Positions 44,571-56,375 of a stretch of DNA of 64,000 bases are shown here, in pieces. Below the pieces are notes generated by a model. The model did no database searches. It had not been told where the DNA came from and saw nothing but the letters and a program-made list of their open reading frames with translations. Both the position numbers and the translations under genes were made by a program. Source of the DNA: Rhyacophila brunnea (Eukaryota > Arthropoda > Insecta > Trichoptera > Rhyacophilidae); the NCBI GenBank assembly GCA_022495005.1, contig JAGYXB010000135.1:1364001-1428000 (forward strand). The letters are read 5' to 3'. Within the stretch, counting starts at the first letter, position 1. The number at the start of each line of letters is the position of its first letter.

Positions 44571-44649
44571 TTTGGCGTGTGACGAAGTTGCGCGCACCAA
44601 TGTAACACGTTTGGCGTGTGACGGAAGTCGCGTACGCCCATGCAACACA
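44571..44649 (+). repeat. Tandem duplication, two units of 39-40 bp
   Basis: Both units start TTTGGCGTGTGACG and end with TGTAACACG or TGCAACACA. They differ at several bases, so the duplication is not recent. Confidence 0.75.
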
Positions 44650-45459
44650 ATTTATTATTATGATTATATACATGTCGGTCTCAGGGGTACATGCGCATGC
44701 GCATAGTGTCATTTAATTAGTCGTTTTATACAACCAAGTAAACAGCACGTGTTGTAAACATAACCAATATTGTGTCATAATACATATAGGTATATGTTTA
44801 TAAACAAATTTCTGAAGGCTAACATTCTACATTGTTAATTTTATATTCATAAAACTTTATTTATATCGGAGTGTATATTTATGTTTCATTGTAAAGATTG
44901 TGTATCAGGATTTGAGGCTATATTTATGTGAGTAATTATTATTTTTGAGTTCAATTATATGTCAATAAATAAATAAATTGTGTGAATGTTGAGTTGGTAA
45001 ATAATTCAAAAAATATATTAAAATTTGATTTTTTATTAATTCATCATGGGCACTTCTGAATCGATTATAACCGCTGTATGGCAAATATGAGTTTTGGTTC
45101 AATACAATCATAATTAAATTACAATTATCATGTATGAGATACAGATGAATTGCGTACGTTTTCATCAACCTAATCCACTGTAATATTAATCAGATTAAGA
45201 CTCAGGTAGCGGCTTATTTTATTTTGTTACGCCAAAGAAGTATAACTTCTAACGCGCGTACATAAGTACACACACCGATTTTTTTTATGTCACGATGTGA
45301 ACGTCATAGTTTTGTAATTAGTAAAGTGTGTAAATAAATGAAATCGAATTTGCATTTGAATTTGAATTCGATATTTAAGATACTTCACTGAGCGGCTTTC
45401 AGTCGTTATGTAAAGCAATATAAAATATGCTAAAAATAATTGCATTCTTACAAAAATGA
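44650..45459. other. AT-rich interval
   Basis: Nothing recognised. Confidence 0.3.
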
Positions 45460-45745
45460 CATCCATCTTCTTATGAAGGCTAACAAAATCTAGTGCCCAT
45501 CTGCAACTGTAACGCGATCCGTTAGCTTTGTGGCAACGGTCTTTCACATTAATTACGAATGCATCGCTGACCATTTCATTACGGGGCCATCACACGGCTT
45601 TCGCGTGATATCAAACAATAATTGGACAGGTGTCGCCAAGCGGGCGTCGCGGCGCCCCATCAGCCGGGCCCACCTCTCATTAGCATCTTAATTGTGTACG
45701 CGACGCTGGAATTATGGCTCGCCTCCACAAGGCCGTCTACGCTTT
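45460..45745. other. Candidate conserved non-coding element
   Basis: A 280-base block of balanced composition in AT-rich DNA. It holds homeodomain-type cores (CATTAATTACGAATGC near 45547, ATTAGCATCTTAATTG near 45679) beside GC-rich stretches (GCGGGCGTCGCGGCGCC near 45639). The minus-strand ORF across its left part has no domain. The mixture resembles developmental enhancers, but conservation is not shown by this sequence alone. Confidence 0.35.
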
Positions 45746-46077
45746 AACCCGCCTACTGGAACTTGATTATTATTCTACGTCTATAACGCTTCGTAACTTT
45801 AAAAAGCTTTGAGTTTTATGAAACTATGCGTACTTCTACAAAATAAATATGCCAGTAAATTTTAACATATTTTGCATAGCTATACAACTTTTAAGATTAA
45901 TAGTTTTTATACTATATATTCAAAATTAATAACACTAACCATGCTTTTACTTAATATTTTTAAACGTTTGTTAATTATAAATCACAAAACTCTCAAAACA
46001 ACCACGTCCTTCATAATTAATATTAACAAACAATTTCTTTTAAAATCTAAATATTTAAACTTTAATATTGTATAACC

Positions 46078-46270
46078 TCAGTGGTATATTTAGTAAAGTA
46101 CCTGCCTTGTTAGTGGCAGTTTGTGGGTTCTATGTACAAGGTTGGACAATTAATAAAAGGCTGTTATTTTTTTCGATGTGTTGAAATACAAGGACTGGTC
46201 TAGGGAACGAATTGACCAAATTTCTAACAACTATTTCTCTAAAAACAGTATAGTTATCGTAGGTATAGGT
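46078..46270 (+). repeat. SINE family 2 copy
   Basis: The head is CCTCAGTGGTATATTTAGTA with GTGGGTTCTATGTAC as a decayed B box. It is followed by a T run and the body ATTTCTAACAACTATTTCTC and TAAAAACAGTATAGTTAT. Confidence 0.55.
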
Positions 46271-47264
46271 ACTTTGTTAAGGCCACTTGGTTTTATATTG
46301 TGTCAATTATTTTTTTACATTAAATTAGGGTGTAAGTGATACTCAATTTGAATATAAAAGCATTTAACTAACCACAAATACGAGAAATGCAATTTAAAAA
46401 AAATGTCAAGCTTGAATAAGACATTTATATACACACGAAAAAATAAAAAGTATTATTTTACGAAGAATAACTATATTATCTTTATACGGTATTGTATTAT
46501 ATGAGTTTAAATAGTGAAATAACATTACCACTCTGGCTACAATTCTTAGGCCGCTTCACTACAATCAATATAAGCTTAAAGCTTTGATCATTTGAATAGA
46601 TTATAAGACTTAATGGGATTGTCTCAGTATCGATAGCTCAGTTTGAACTTTAGGTTTCATGATCTTAAGTGTATTAAGTGAGAATTATAATATCTTATCC
46701 AAGATCATTATAAACTGTTTTTATGTATAATACTATACATCATTTTTAAAACAAAAATACCTTAAACAATATCGTCTTGATATTAATGGGTAGTATAATA
46801 TTACAAGTGTATATTCATAACCATACATAAAGTGATATCCCAACCATAAAAATAGCAATGTTAAAATTTTATACGTAAAATAACATATTTCAAAACTTAG
46901 TATTATGTTAAACTTATATATGTATGTAATATGAGTATCATATAAATATCACTTTATAGATATAATATGAATTTTGTAAATGAAATTAATTAAATTTAAT
47001 AAAAACACAGACACAACTACTATGTAATATAATATAAAAAAGATAGAAAATGTCCGAAAGGTAGACTTACAATATCGATACCGCTCGACCGACGAAATAG
47101 TAATATAATAGTACAAGACTGAGAGGGATATAATCATATTGGAGAGGCCTTTATACAGCAGTGATTATGTTTACCTACATAGGTCTAATAACTAATACTT
47201 TTTCTTTGCAGATTTTTTAAAAACATTCAGATAAAACTTTATTTATTTATGTTTTATCATTTAA
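46271..47264. other. AT-rich interval
   Basis: Near 47130-47170, GGAGAGGCCTTTATACAGCA resembles the terminal block of the RTE-like fragments. Otherwise nothing. Confidence 0.3.
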
Positions 47265-47590
47265 TTGCAGTACGTAACGGTATCTCCATATATTTCATTG
47301 CATTTCCAAGATTATCTATGCAGTAATACAGAACGAAATTACTGCCGTTTTGTGGCAGAGTTATTGATTAATAAAACGTATAAACATGCCGACGCCTGCT
47401 TATCTGCAATCCAAGCGACACATTTTAATGGTCCTTTAATGCAAGAAGTCAAAAACATAAAAAAATCCCCGTGGTTTTGCGAAGAAAACAAGTTTCCGTT
47501 CTTTCCAGCCCCTGCCACTAGTGCAATCCCCTTACTCTCAAAAGACAGACGCGGCTTTGCCTGCATTTCTGTTGTTTTTTTTTAATACAA
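47265..47590. other. GC-richer unique segment, unrecognised
   Basis: A 106-codon plus-strand frame (47265-47585) covers it. The residues include CRFVAELLINKTYKHADACL and PAPATSAIPLLSKDRRG but match no domain I know, and there are no clear splice signals. It could be an unknown exon, a repeat or a conserved element. Confidence 0.3.
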
Positions 47591-47665
47591 GTAAAGGGTC
47601 TTGCAATTCTTGCATACGTAATGAGCAAGTTATCTTGGCAGTGAGTACACGTCGACTGTGAAGCC

Positions 47666-47681
47666 TTCCTTGTACAAGGAA
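47666..47681. repeat. 16-bp perfect palindrome
   Basis: TTCCTTGTACAAGGAA is self-complementary over its full length. Confidence 0.5.
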
Positions 47682-49135
47682 AATCTTGTAGAGTATGAAA
47701 ACACTTTTATAAGTCAAAATTTATTGACCTCATCAATTTTGACATATTTTATATAAAAAAACCCCGATTAAATATTATATACTTGGCATTTCCGTATTTT
47801 ACTGTTCATTTAAATGACTAAAAATATGACTGGAAAAATACTAATCAAATCGCCCGATTGACGACCTTTTTAATGAGATACTTGTTTATTTGGGGATATT
47901 AGTGAGTTGCAAAGTAAGCTCTTAGTTTTTTATATTAATTTGTTAATAGTTCTAAAGCAAAAAATTTCCGTGACATCTATGATCTCACAAGATCAACCAT
48001 AAACTAAACAATCTAAATATAGAAACATTGTTTGAGTATGTAAACAAACAACTCAAGATGGGTTATATTAAAAGAATTCTTGATGATAAGGCACTAAATA
48101 TCCTAACAAAGTAGCTTTTTTAACATATTATGCAACCTTCATAAATATCAAAAAGAGTTGAATCAACTGTAAATTCAGTAAATTCGGCCAAATCCCATCG
48201 TGTAATAATATTTCAATAAAAGCATTTCAAACAATTAATAAACGAATGAAATATTTATGTAATACTAACATATTATGTGAGTATTCTTGTAGTATTAGAT
48301 TGGTTCATTAGATTGTTCTGAAACTAAATATTTGTACACTCCAAGTTGAGATTATTCAATGCATTAAGATATAAAATTTCTTGTGAAATATATAATAACC
48401 TAGTGTAGCAGGAGTCAGAATGTTCATTTCGGAGCATTTAAATGCAAATATCAGCGTTTCAACTTGTTTTAAACTAAGACAAGTTTCAACTGTATTCTGT
48501 ATATGAAACTTCATCTCGCACAAGATGAAAAGAAATTATTGCTTACACCGAAACAATATAACTTAACAAAACTATTTATTTTACTCTTCGGTGATTATTA
48601 ATTATTTTAATTGATAGGTACATGTATTTATTTTATGTCAAATGTATACAAGAAAAATTTATTATGCAAAGGACTAGCGTTAATCAAATAAGCATTACTA
48701 AATAAGATAAATTGGCTCAAATTGCGATGATTGTAACTTGATAATTACGATATTACAATATGTGTAACCATTTATTGTCTTAATATTCAATACAACAATT
48801 ACAGAAATATTTTTTGTATATAAATTTTGTTTATATTTTTATCTTATATACAAACTGTGGCTCGATGCGATACATTGGTGAGTTTTAATATGGCGATAAC
48901 TTCAATAGTCGACAGGTACAGCTTAATACAGTATTTTCATATTGATATTTAAAGAGAGTGATAGTTTATAAATAATTATAAAACTATGGCATGTACTTAA
49001 CGGTATTTTTTTCTAACAGAATAATATCGACTAGGTACTTATATTATCATCTTATAAGAATGTATAAAATGTTTTTTTTTATGTTATAGGTATTTGTGAG
49101 ACACACTTTTTACCACAACAATATAATCTGTTGAA
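47682..49135. other. AT-rich interval
   Basis: Only short hairpins were seen (for example AACTTGT/ACAAGTT near 48460). Confidence 0.3.
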
Positions 49136-49703
49136 TGTTAGTAGAAGGGCAACGACCTCGGGTCCTGTCAGCTTTATTTCGACAAGTAAGAATCAGCTAG
49201 TCAGTTAACTATCGCACAATTATTGCATCTACAATCAGCATATTCTACACATGTGACAATTTTCGATGTGGTTCGACTACCTCAAGCATCGTCATCAAAA
49301 CACCTTTTTTTCAATTTTCAACAATGCGGAGATCGGCAGATTTCCCAATTGGAAACTACATTAAAAATCACTCTCGCAATTTACCTAATATTGATGTACA
49401 AGTATATTGATGAGTTAGCTTAGTCAGTTCCGTAATCTAAGTCTTAGCATCACTCCATACAAAATCTCTTCCACTAAGCCTTGGACCAGCGCACTCTCTA
49501 CACGCACCTCGCCCTTCAGCATTCTTTTACCATGCCTTGGACTACAGCATCACTTCCACCGAGCCTCGGACCACTAACGTAAATTCTGTATTATTTTACT
49601 CTTGTACCAAGTATATACCGTTACGCAGCAATAAACTTTCAAGCCTCCATTCATCTGAACAACCTCCAATCCGTCTTTCATCCCTAAAGCGGTCTCGTCC
49701 CTC
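49136..49703 (+). repeat. Possible solo LTR
   Basis: A segment of distinct C-rich composition begins TGTTAGTAGAAGGGCAACGA and may end near CCCTCTACA. It has a late AATAAA (about 49630) followed by a pyrimidine-rich end (CAACCTCCAATCCGTCTTTC), like many insect LTRs. No target-site duplication was found and there is no second LTR, so this is tentative. Confidence 0.25.
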
Positions 49704-49739
49704 TACAACGGGACCACCAAAAAACTTTCATAATAAAAA

Positions 49740-51580
49740 AAAAAGAATCAAGCAAATACATACGTATATAGGGTATGTAGTTATTTTTATATAACATTTA
49801 TTAAATTTTTTCCTTACTTAATTATATGGGGTAAATGTATATTATTGAATAATATATTGCATGTTTGTACAAATTCTGAATAGATAAATTAAAAGTGACA
49901 TATTTTTACCAATCCTGAAAACTTGCTATCGGAATTCAGAAAAGTTATCCTGTAATTATTATAAAAGTTTACCTTGTATTGCTATCCATACGTCCCATAT
50001 CCATTCAAATCGGCAAAAAAAAAAAATATTCTCAATTATTGTTGATTTCTAGCTATAATCATTAAATATGTGTTAATACTACTTAGTTCCATAACATAGA
50101 TCGTCATCGTATAAGTATCATTGGTGCTACGTACATTATACAAGATCTTTATTACAGATTGCATCGAATCGTATTAAACTTAGAACTACACGTCGTTTGA
50201 TTCACGCATACAAAATGAAGTAGGCGTATCACACAGGCCGCCCTATATAACTGTACACACAAAGGTACCAAAGAAGATTTCTGCATGAATCTCAAACTTG
50301 AATAATATAGGTTAATATAACATATTTCCAGTTGACCTGAAATCTTAAATAATTTAATAACATACCTACTTAGGTATTTCACTCACCACCACAAGTATTT
50401 GTTAGTTTGTTTAGAGTGTAATTTATATTAATAAATCTAATTATTATAAAGTTTACTGTTTCGGATGCAGTGGTTCATGTAATCGCGGTTTCCTCCCATG
50501 GAATTTTTTGACTCCATATATTTAAACCTAAGATAAAATATGTTATTGCAAATATACTAAATAAACTCAGTATAGTTACGTATACAAATGGTAATCGTAT
50601 ATAATACTACAATGTTTGTCAGTTGTAGACACTATACGTCATAATATATTCAAGTATTAATACAGTCTTAGATGCCAGACGGCGAAACCTGGATCGGTCG
50701 TACTGATTTCAATGGAATCTAAAACTGTGACAAGTTGGAAAAAAATGGATCCCACGATCAGGTATTTCCTGCATCCATAAATTTTTATATATGTCTAAAT
50801 TGTGTAAGAATGTTGAAGAATAAACATTGTAAAAGTAAAGCTGTGTTTCAATTCAATACCAATATCTTTGACCGATAAAACTCTTAGCAAGTAAAATTAA
50901 ATGACAATTGTATACCTATAGTCAAAATTATTAATTAATAATAATATAAACGCGTCGATATTAAAAAATCAGAATAAAATAATGATATGAAATGTCATAC
51001 GACAAAATTAAATGTCATTCATATTTATAATATCCACTGTCAACGAACTTTTTGTACACCTCTAAATTGTTTTTTAATAAATGGATATCATTGATGTTTT
51101 TGATACGTGCTAATAGTTCCTTATCGGTGTAATCTACTACTGAAAGCTTCCAATATTCATTTGGAAAATTATCATGTTGTGACATTTCGTAGCCGTGGTT
51201 GTTATATACCTATTATTATTGTACTACTTTTTGGTAGCTCTGTTATGTATTTTGTCAATAATGTAATAAAAAAACTAAACACTACCTACTATAATTAAGT
51301 ATTGGTATGTATGTGACTGTAGTATAAACTGTGTTCTCGAGGAACGTATGCTGTATTTAAATAATACGGATATAAATAAAAATGTTTTTGAGTAATACAC
51401 ATTACTTTTATTTTATTTTAGAAAAAAATTTTTTTTTAATAAAATATTATTAATTTGAATTTATTCAAAAATTTCCGTATATTATAGGAAATAACGTGTT
51501 AAATATACATGCTTATAATAAAAATAATCCTAAAATAATAATATGAGACTGTTTATCGAACGCACATAAATGTAATAATT
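49740..51580. other. AT-rich interval
   Basis: No gene or repeat recognised with confidence. Confidence 0.3.
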
Positions 51581-51590
51581 GCTAGTTTTT

Positions 51591-51630
51591 TTGCATCTTT
51601 GCATCAATTTGCATGCATTTTCTTTGCATC
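51591..51630 (+). promoter_or_regulatory. Cluster of octamer-like TTGCAT motifs
   Basis: Four TTGCAT motifs lie within 40 bases: TTGCATC, TTTGCATC, ATTTGCAT (the perfect POU octamer, 51607-51614) and TTTGCATC (51623-51630). It could bind POU-domain factors. A degenerate microsatellite is the alternative. Confidence 0.3.
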
Positions 51631-52705
51631 AAGACTGTCTTTAACGTTTTCAGATACATACATAATATTCAATTAGAATATAAAATTATATACTAGTTAA
51701 ATTAAACGGATGCTTATTTCGTATGCTGTTCTTAGTACGTAGCATTGCACTTCGCCTTAATAATATATTAACAATATTGTTATTCGAGCACTAATTGTTT
51801 TTTTGTATCTAAACAACAAAATGGTATGTATGTCCAAATAATTATTTTATTACATTATATTGACTAAAGTTTCGTTATGTTTTGAAGATTTTTTCCCATG
51901 ATATGTATTAAATATTTATTAGTAAATAAAAATTTCCGGCGGCATTTGTTTATTTTTTTTTAAATATAATTTTTATTTTTTTTTGTATTTTTATCCCGTA
52001 TATTTTGTGGAACGAGAGATATTTATGTGTTGAAAATGCAAATAGTCCCCAAAGTTGTTATTGACTAAGCCTGCAACAAGGTAAAGGTGTGTGTAATACG
52101 AAAATGACGCACTGCGGTAGTTCGTAATCTTTCTCAATGAAACAAGACCGTTATAAATTTGATCTAAAAATACGATTGTGTTAATTGCACAAAAAACTGT
52201 TTGTTAACATTCATACATCCATGAACATGTTAGAGCATGCGTTCATGAACAAGTCTAGTTATTAACTCCACCTGCTACCCATATTATTAAATATCACGTA
52301 GAGGGCGTAAAGAAAATATTTCTTTATAACAATTTTTAGCACTTTTTCTTACTTTTCACGTGTCGATAATAATAAAAAATAAGCTACTGATATGTACCAG
52401 AGAAATTTTCGAGACAAATGGATGCTTTTATTTATTTCAATACATAAAGCAAAACTTTGGTTGATATATTATTATATTATCGGTAGAGAAGAATCAATAA
52501 AAAACAACGATTTAATATTTACCATTACATAGTATTACAATAATAAATTTTAATACGATTATTTTCTAATCCCAGTACGATGCAATTGCTACAAATAGTG
52601 AAAAAATTAAGAACTCTTCGTTCCATAAGTAAAAAAAACATAATATAATATATGTACATATGTATATATTTAATATTACCTATAACAATATTGGTGTATA
52701 TAATA

Positions 52706-52862
52706 AAATTTTGTTTTACGAGAAATGGATGTTAGTCACTTGCTCATCCTTTCAAATCCAAACTGGGTCCAAACGTTTGTTGAAAAATAACTTTTTAATA
52801 AATATTTTTTTTCAGACACTGGATTCGAATTCGGGAGACCCACGAAATTATAAGCCTGATAA
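52706..52862 (-). repeat. SINE family 1, minus-strand half of an inverted pair
   Basis: ACGAGAAATGGATGTTAGTC followed by CTTGCTCATCC, then CACTGGATTCGAATTCGGGA (B box, reversed). About 50 unrelated bases interrupt it. Confidence 0.65.
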
Positions 52863-53055
52863 TATAACGTCGAGGGTCCGAAGTTCAAATGCTGGGTCTG
52901 GCAAATACACGTCATATTGTTTTTTTCAATTTCTTTATTAGTCAGAATATGGGCTTAATAGGTTGGGCAAGTGGGTAAAATCCATTTCTCGTAAAAACAA
53001 AATCTGTTAATACAAAACCTTCACTCTGTGGAAGCCCATAATAATAATATGAACG
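52863..53055 (+). repeat. SINE family 1, plus-strand half of an inverted pair
   Basis: The B-box region (GGGTCCGAAGTTCAAATGCT, GGGTCTGGCAAATAC), AGTCAGAATATGGGCTTAAT, GGTTGGGCAAGTGGGTAAAA and CTGTGGAAGCCCATA are present. The 3' palindrome is eroded. Confidence 0.7.
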
Positions 53056-53060
53056 TATTA

Positions 53061-53391
53061 TTATTGGACATAAAAAAATGTGTCCGTCTTAAGGCAAATG
53101 TTGACTTTTATAAATCTGATAGTGTCTGTCCGAACATAATATATAATAGAGTTTATAAACCTCATAGTAGTGACAACACCGCCAGATATTATCTTAGCAG
53201 ATGGGACCCAAAATCTTACGCAGAATTTTACGTTCAAATACTTGCAACTTCTGAGAGTTCTTGAGCTCAGTGTCCAAGTTTTTGATCCATATGACAGAAC
53301 TGGTCTTATGAGGGTTTTGCAAAGACAAACATTTGTATTCCGTGATAAGAGCGAGAATTTCAATTGTTTTTTTGTCAGTAATATCATTCAT
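53061..53391 (-). pseudogene. LINE reverse-transcriptase C-terminal fragment
   Basis: Two minus-strand frames combine to give CLCKTLIRPVLSYGSKTWTLSS, then SQKLQVFERKILRKILGPIC, then FIKVN. These are the same blocks seen intact in the RTE-like element at 11731-11960 (VTYGCETWCLT, FERKILRKIFGP). A frameshift near 53270 separates them. Confidence 0.8.
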
Positions 53392-54702
53392 TTATTTATT
53401 GTTGATATTGTATTTTATTAATAAAATACATCAAATTAACGTAGGTTTGTATTTAACAACATTTAAAAAGCTATGAAAATATATATTTATCTATATTAAC
53501 TAACATTTACAATGAGATATTTTTTAATAAATCCTTGTTTATATTTACAGATATTTGTTTAAATATTTATATTAATGATTTACCATTGTTTTTAGAAAAT
53601 TTAACAAAAATTTTACGGTGATTTTAAACTACACACCTAAATAGAAATGTGTATGTGTGTATTAAGTATGTATAATTATTGTGTTCAATATTTAATCATA
53701 TTAAATTATCATGTTATATTATTTATAAGGGTGCTAAGTAACAAAGTTTTTTTTTTAAATTTTCTATCTTAGTCTGGTAAAGAGGTCAAATACTTTTAAT
53801 CCAATTAAATTATTTGTAAACATTATTTGCATTAAAACTATAATCTAAATATATTGGTAAGTGTAATAATTCGGATACCATAAGAAAAAATATGTCATTC
53901 AATTCTTCATAAAAAAATGTTATATTATCCTGCGGATGCTTATTTTGTATACGATACATGCGAATAGCATAATATGAGTGTGAAGGTATATATTTAGTTT
54001 GTTATTTTTTGTTGAAAAATTCTTAACCCCATATAAAATTCTGAACGACGTTTATCCCATGGAGAAAAACGCTGTCAAAAGAAAGAAGAAAAAAAGAAAA
54101 TTGTTTATTTGTATTGGTTATCACGGGAGACGCTTTAAAGCCACGACCGAGAAAACTTGGCATGTGTGTGTGTACCCACTAATGGATCACATTGGGGATT
54201 ATCTCTGACGATAATTCAAAAACAAAAATAAAGGTACCGTTGACATAATCCAAAGCCTCGCAGGTGAGCTTTCTAATATTTATACCATATCCGCGCTTTT
54301 ATGCAACGAAGAAAAATGTGAATCTGTATGTTGTCTTTATAGAGCTATCTTTATTTTAAAATGTTAAGATTCATGACATGTAATTTAAGGATCGCACAGC
54401 ATCATGATATACTTAAATGTGTAATATATAGTTTCTTCTTTTTGTGAAAGAATTTTTGAATACTTTGTCAGTTTGCTGAATATTTCAATGAAATTTTGTA
54501 AATATGGTATTTGGAGAAACTTTATCTTAGATATATAACAATATAAGATGAACGTGGTACGCAGAATATAAATAAATATTAAACATTATTTACTTTTAAA
54601 TCCTAATAATTCACTGTTATTGATATTAATTACCTAAATATACATAATTTTAAAACAACTCATGCATAATAATTATTATACACTTTATAAAAATAATTTT
54701 GT
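53392..54702. other. AT-rich interval
   Basis: No gene. A GC-richer patch at about 54030-54215 is unrecognised. Confidence 0.3.
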
Positions 54703-54792
54703 AGAAAAAAATACGACACCCGATGTAACTTGAACCTGTATCTGCTGGATTTGCGCCAGTATGCTTTTCCTAGTAAACTACGGCCATCCTAC
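54703..54792 (-). repeat. SINE family 3 (tRNA-like) copy
   Basis: The minus strand reads GGATGGCCGTAGTTTACTAG (acceptor and A box), CTGG-CGCAAAT-CCAG (an anticodon stem-loop with a 7-base loop), then the B box ACAGGTTCAAGTTACA, ending GTCGTATTTTTTTC. It matches 24114-24200 in layout and tail. Confidence 0.6.
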
Positions 54793-55739
54793 TAAATTAC
54801 TAGAATTTAAACTAGTAGTTGTTACATGGAGTGCTTATCGAATTGCGTTATAATGTAGGCTATCGGTTTTAGTATATAAAATTAAGGTAGGTATCAATTA
54901 ATTCCTTAATTACTACGAAACCCGGGTCGTAAAAAACGACTCAATTGGAATAGTACAAAACTTAAATAATTTTCAAATCATTTGTACGATCAAATATTTT
55001 TCACATTATTCAAAATATAATAGAGGTTATAAAAAAGTAGATAATATTATATGCTCCTTAGTGAAACACATTTATGATGAATGATTTTTAACTATTACTT
55101 AACTCACTGGACAAAACACACATTGACAAAAGTACAATACTAGAAGAGTGTTTTACTTTTAAAATACATACAATCAATCAACGTATAATTTATAGTTTTT
55201 TTTTTAAGAATTATTAACCAAGTTACAACTATTCTTAATTTAAAACCTACCTGAAATATATAAAGCACTACATGCCAAAAACACGAGACTTTATAAATAT
55301 AGAGTCTACAAATTTTATTATATACTATCTCCAAAGCAAAATAATTGCTCTTTGGCAAAAAAATAAATAAAATCGAAACAGTAAAAATATATATATTTTA
55401 TATGAAAGGCACTATGTGCCACCTGATATTGTATTAAAAAAACGATTAAAAATATCAACACAACTTACATTTCAACGTTTTTTTTTTGCACTTGGTACTT
55501 TGTTTATTTGCGGTATTATTTTTTAAATTTAATAATAAATAGATACATCGTTATAATTGTGACCATATAAATATTAATATCTGTTTTATACCAATTGAAG
55601 TCATCTTTACTTGCAAACAATAAATTTCAAAATAATTCCATGCATGTACCCATTCTGAAAGTGTGTAATGCTTCCGATATATTGTCACCCCAGTTCTATC
55701 TTGCTGTTAGTGCAATTTGTTGATAATGACAATATAATA
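54793..55739. other. AT-rich interval
   Basis: Nothing recognised. Confidence 0.3.
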
Positions 55740-56020
55740 TAATAGTTCATCTATCCCGAAAATGTTAGTGGTTTTACGGCGGTCAAAAAGAGCCGACATA
55801 CACAGTAACCACTTTACTTTCACACTCAAATCAACAATTCAAAATGCCGGATAAATTTATTTACTATTACGTTATCCGAAATGTGGGCGGGTGGTGGTTG
55901 CAGCGAGGGTGGGCGGCGGCTAAGCCCACCTTCGGGCAAGGAATAGCTTAAAATTGAAATTTATATTTAATAAGCCAGTAGGCGATGGGCGGACCTAGTT
56001 ATCCGGTTTTAAGTGAGCTA
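55740..56020. other. GC-richer segment, candidate conserved element
   Basis: It contains GTGGGCGGGTGGTGGTTGCA (near 55881) and GGTGGGCGGCGGCTAAGCCC (near 55908), the latter with GGGC/GCCC pairing, and GGCGATGGGCGGACC near 55981. No coding frame was recognised. Confidence 0.3.
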
Positions 56021-56375
56021 CTTGGTGCACTGGAAAGTTTCCGAGTTACAAAAAAAAACTAATCGTGTTTCAAAAAGTCATGTGATCATAAATACAAAAT
56101 GTGTTCATATTATGCATAACATAATACCTATTGTATATCAAATTGAATTTATAACTCTTTAGATCTTTGTTTTTAGGAAAAGAATTTTTATATAAAAAAC
56201 GGTGTATTTTTTTCATTTCTTAGAAACAAATAAAGTTGATGCAAAAAAAATGCATGAAAAAAATAAACCAAAATTTTCAGATTATTATATTATGAAAAAG
56301 CTACGAGTACGACATGCTGTATTTATCATAAACGTTTAAAATAAAAGATCATTTTCAACGGTAAAGTGAATTTGC

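Noticed and set aside
47265..47585. 106-codon plus-strand ORF as a possible host gene
   Set aside because: The residues match no family I know, no splice signals were identified, and it ends in a poly-T run. Listed only as an unrecognised segment.
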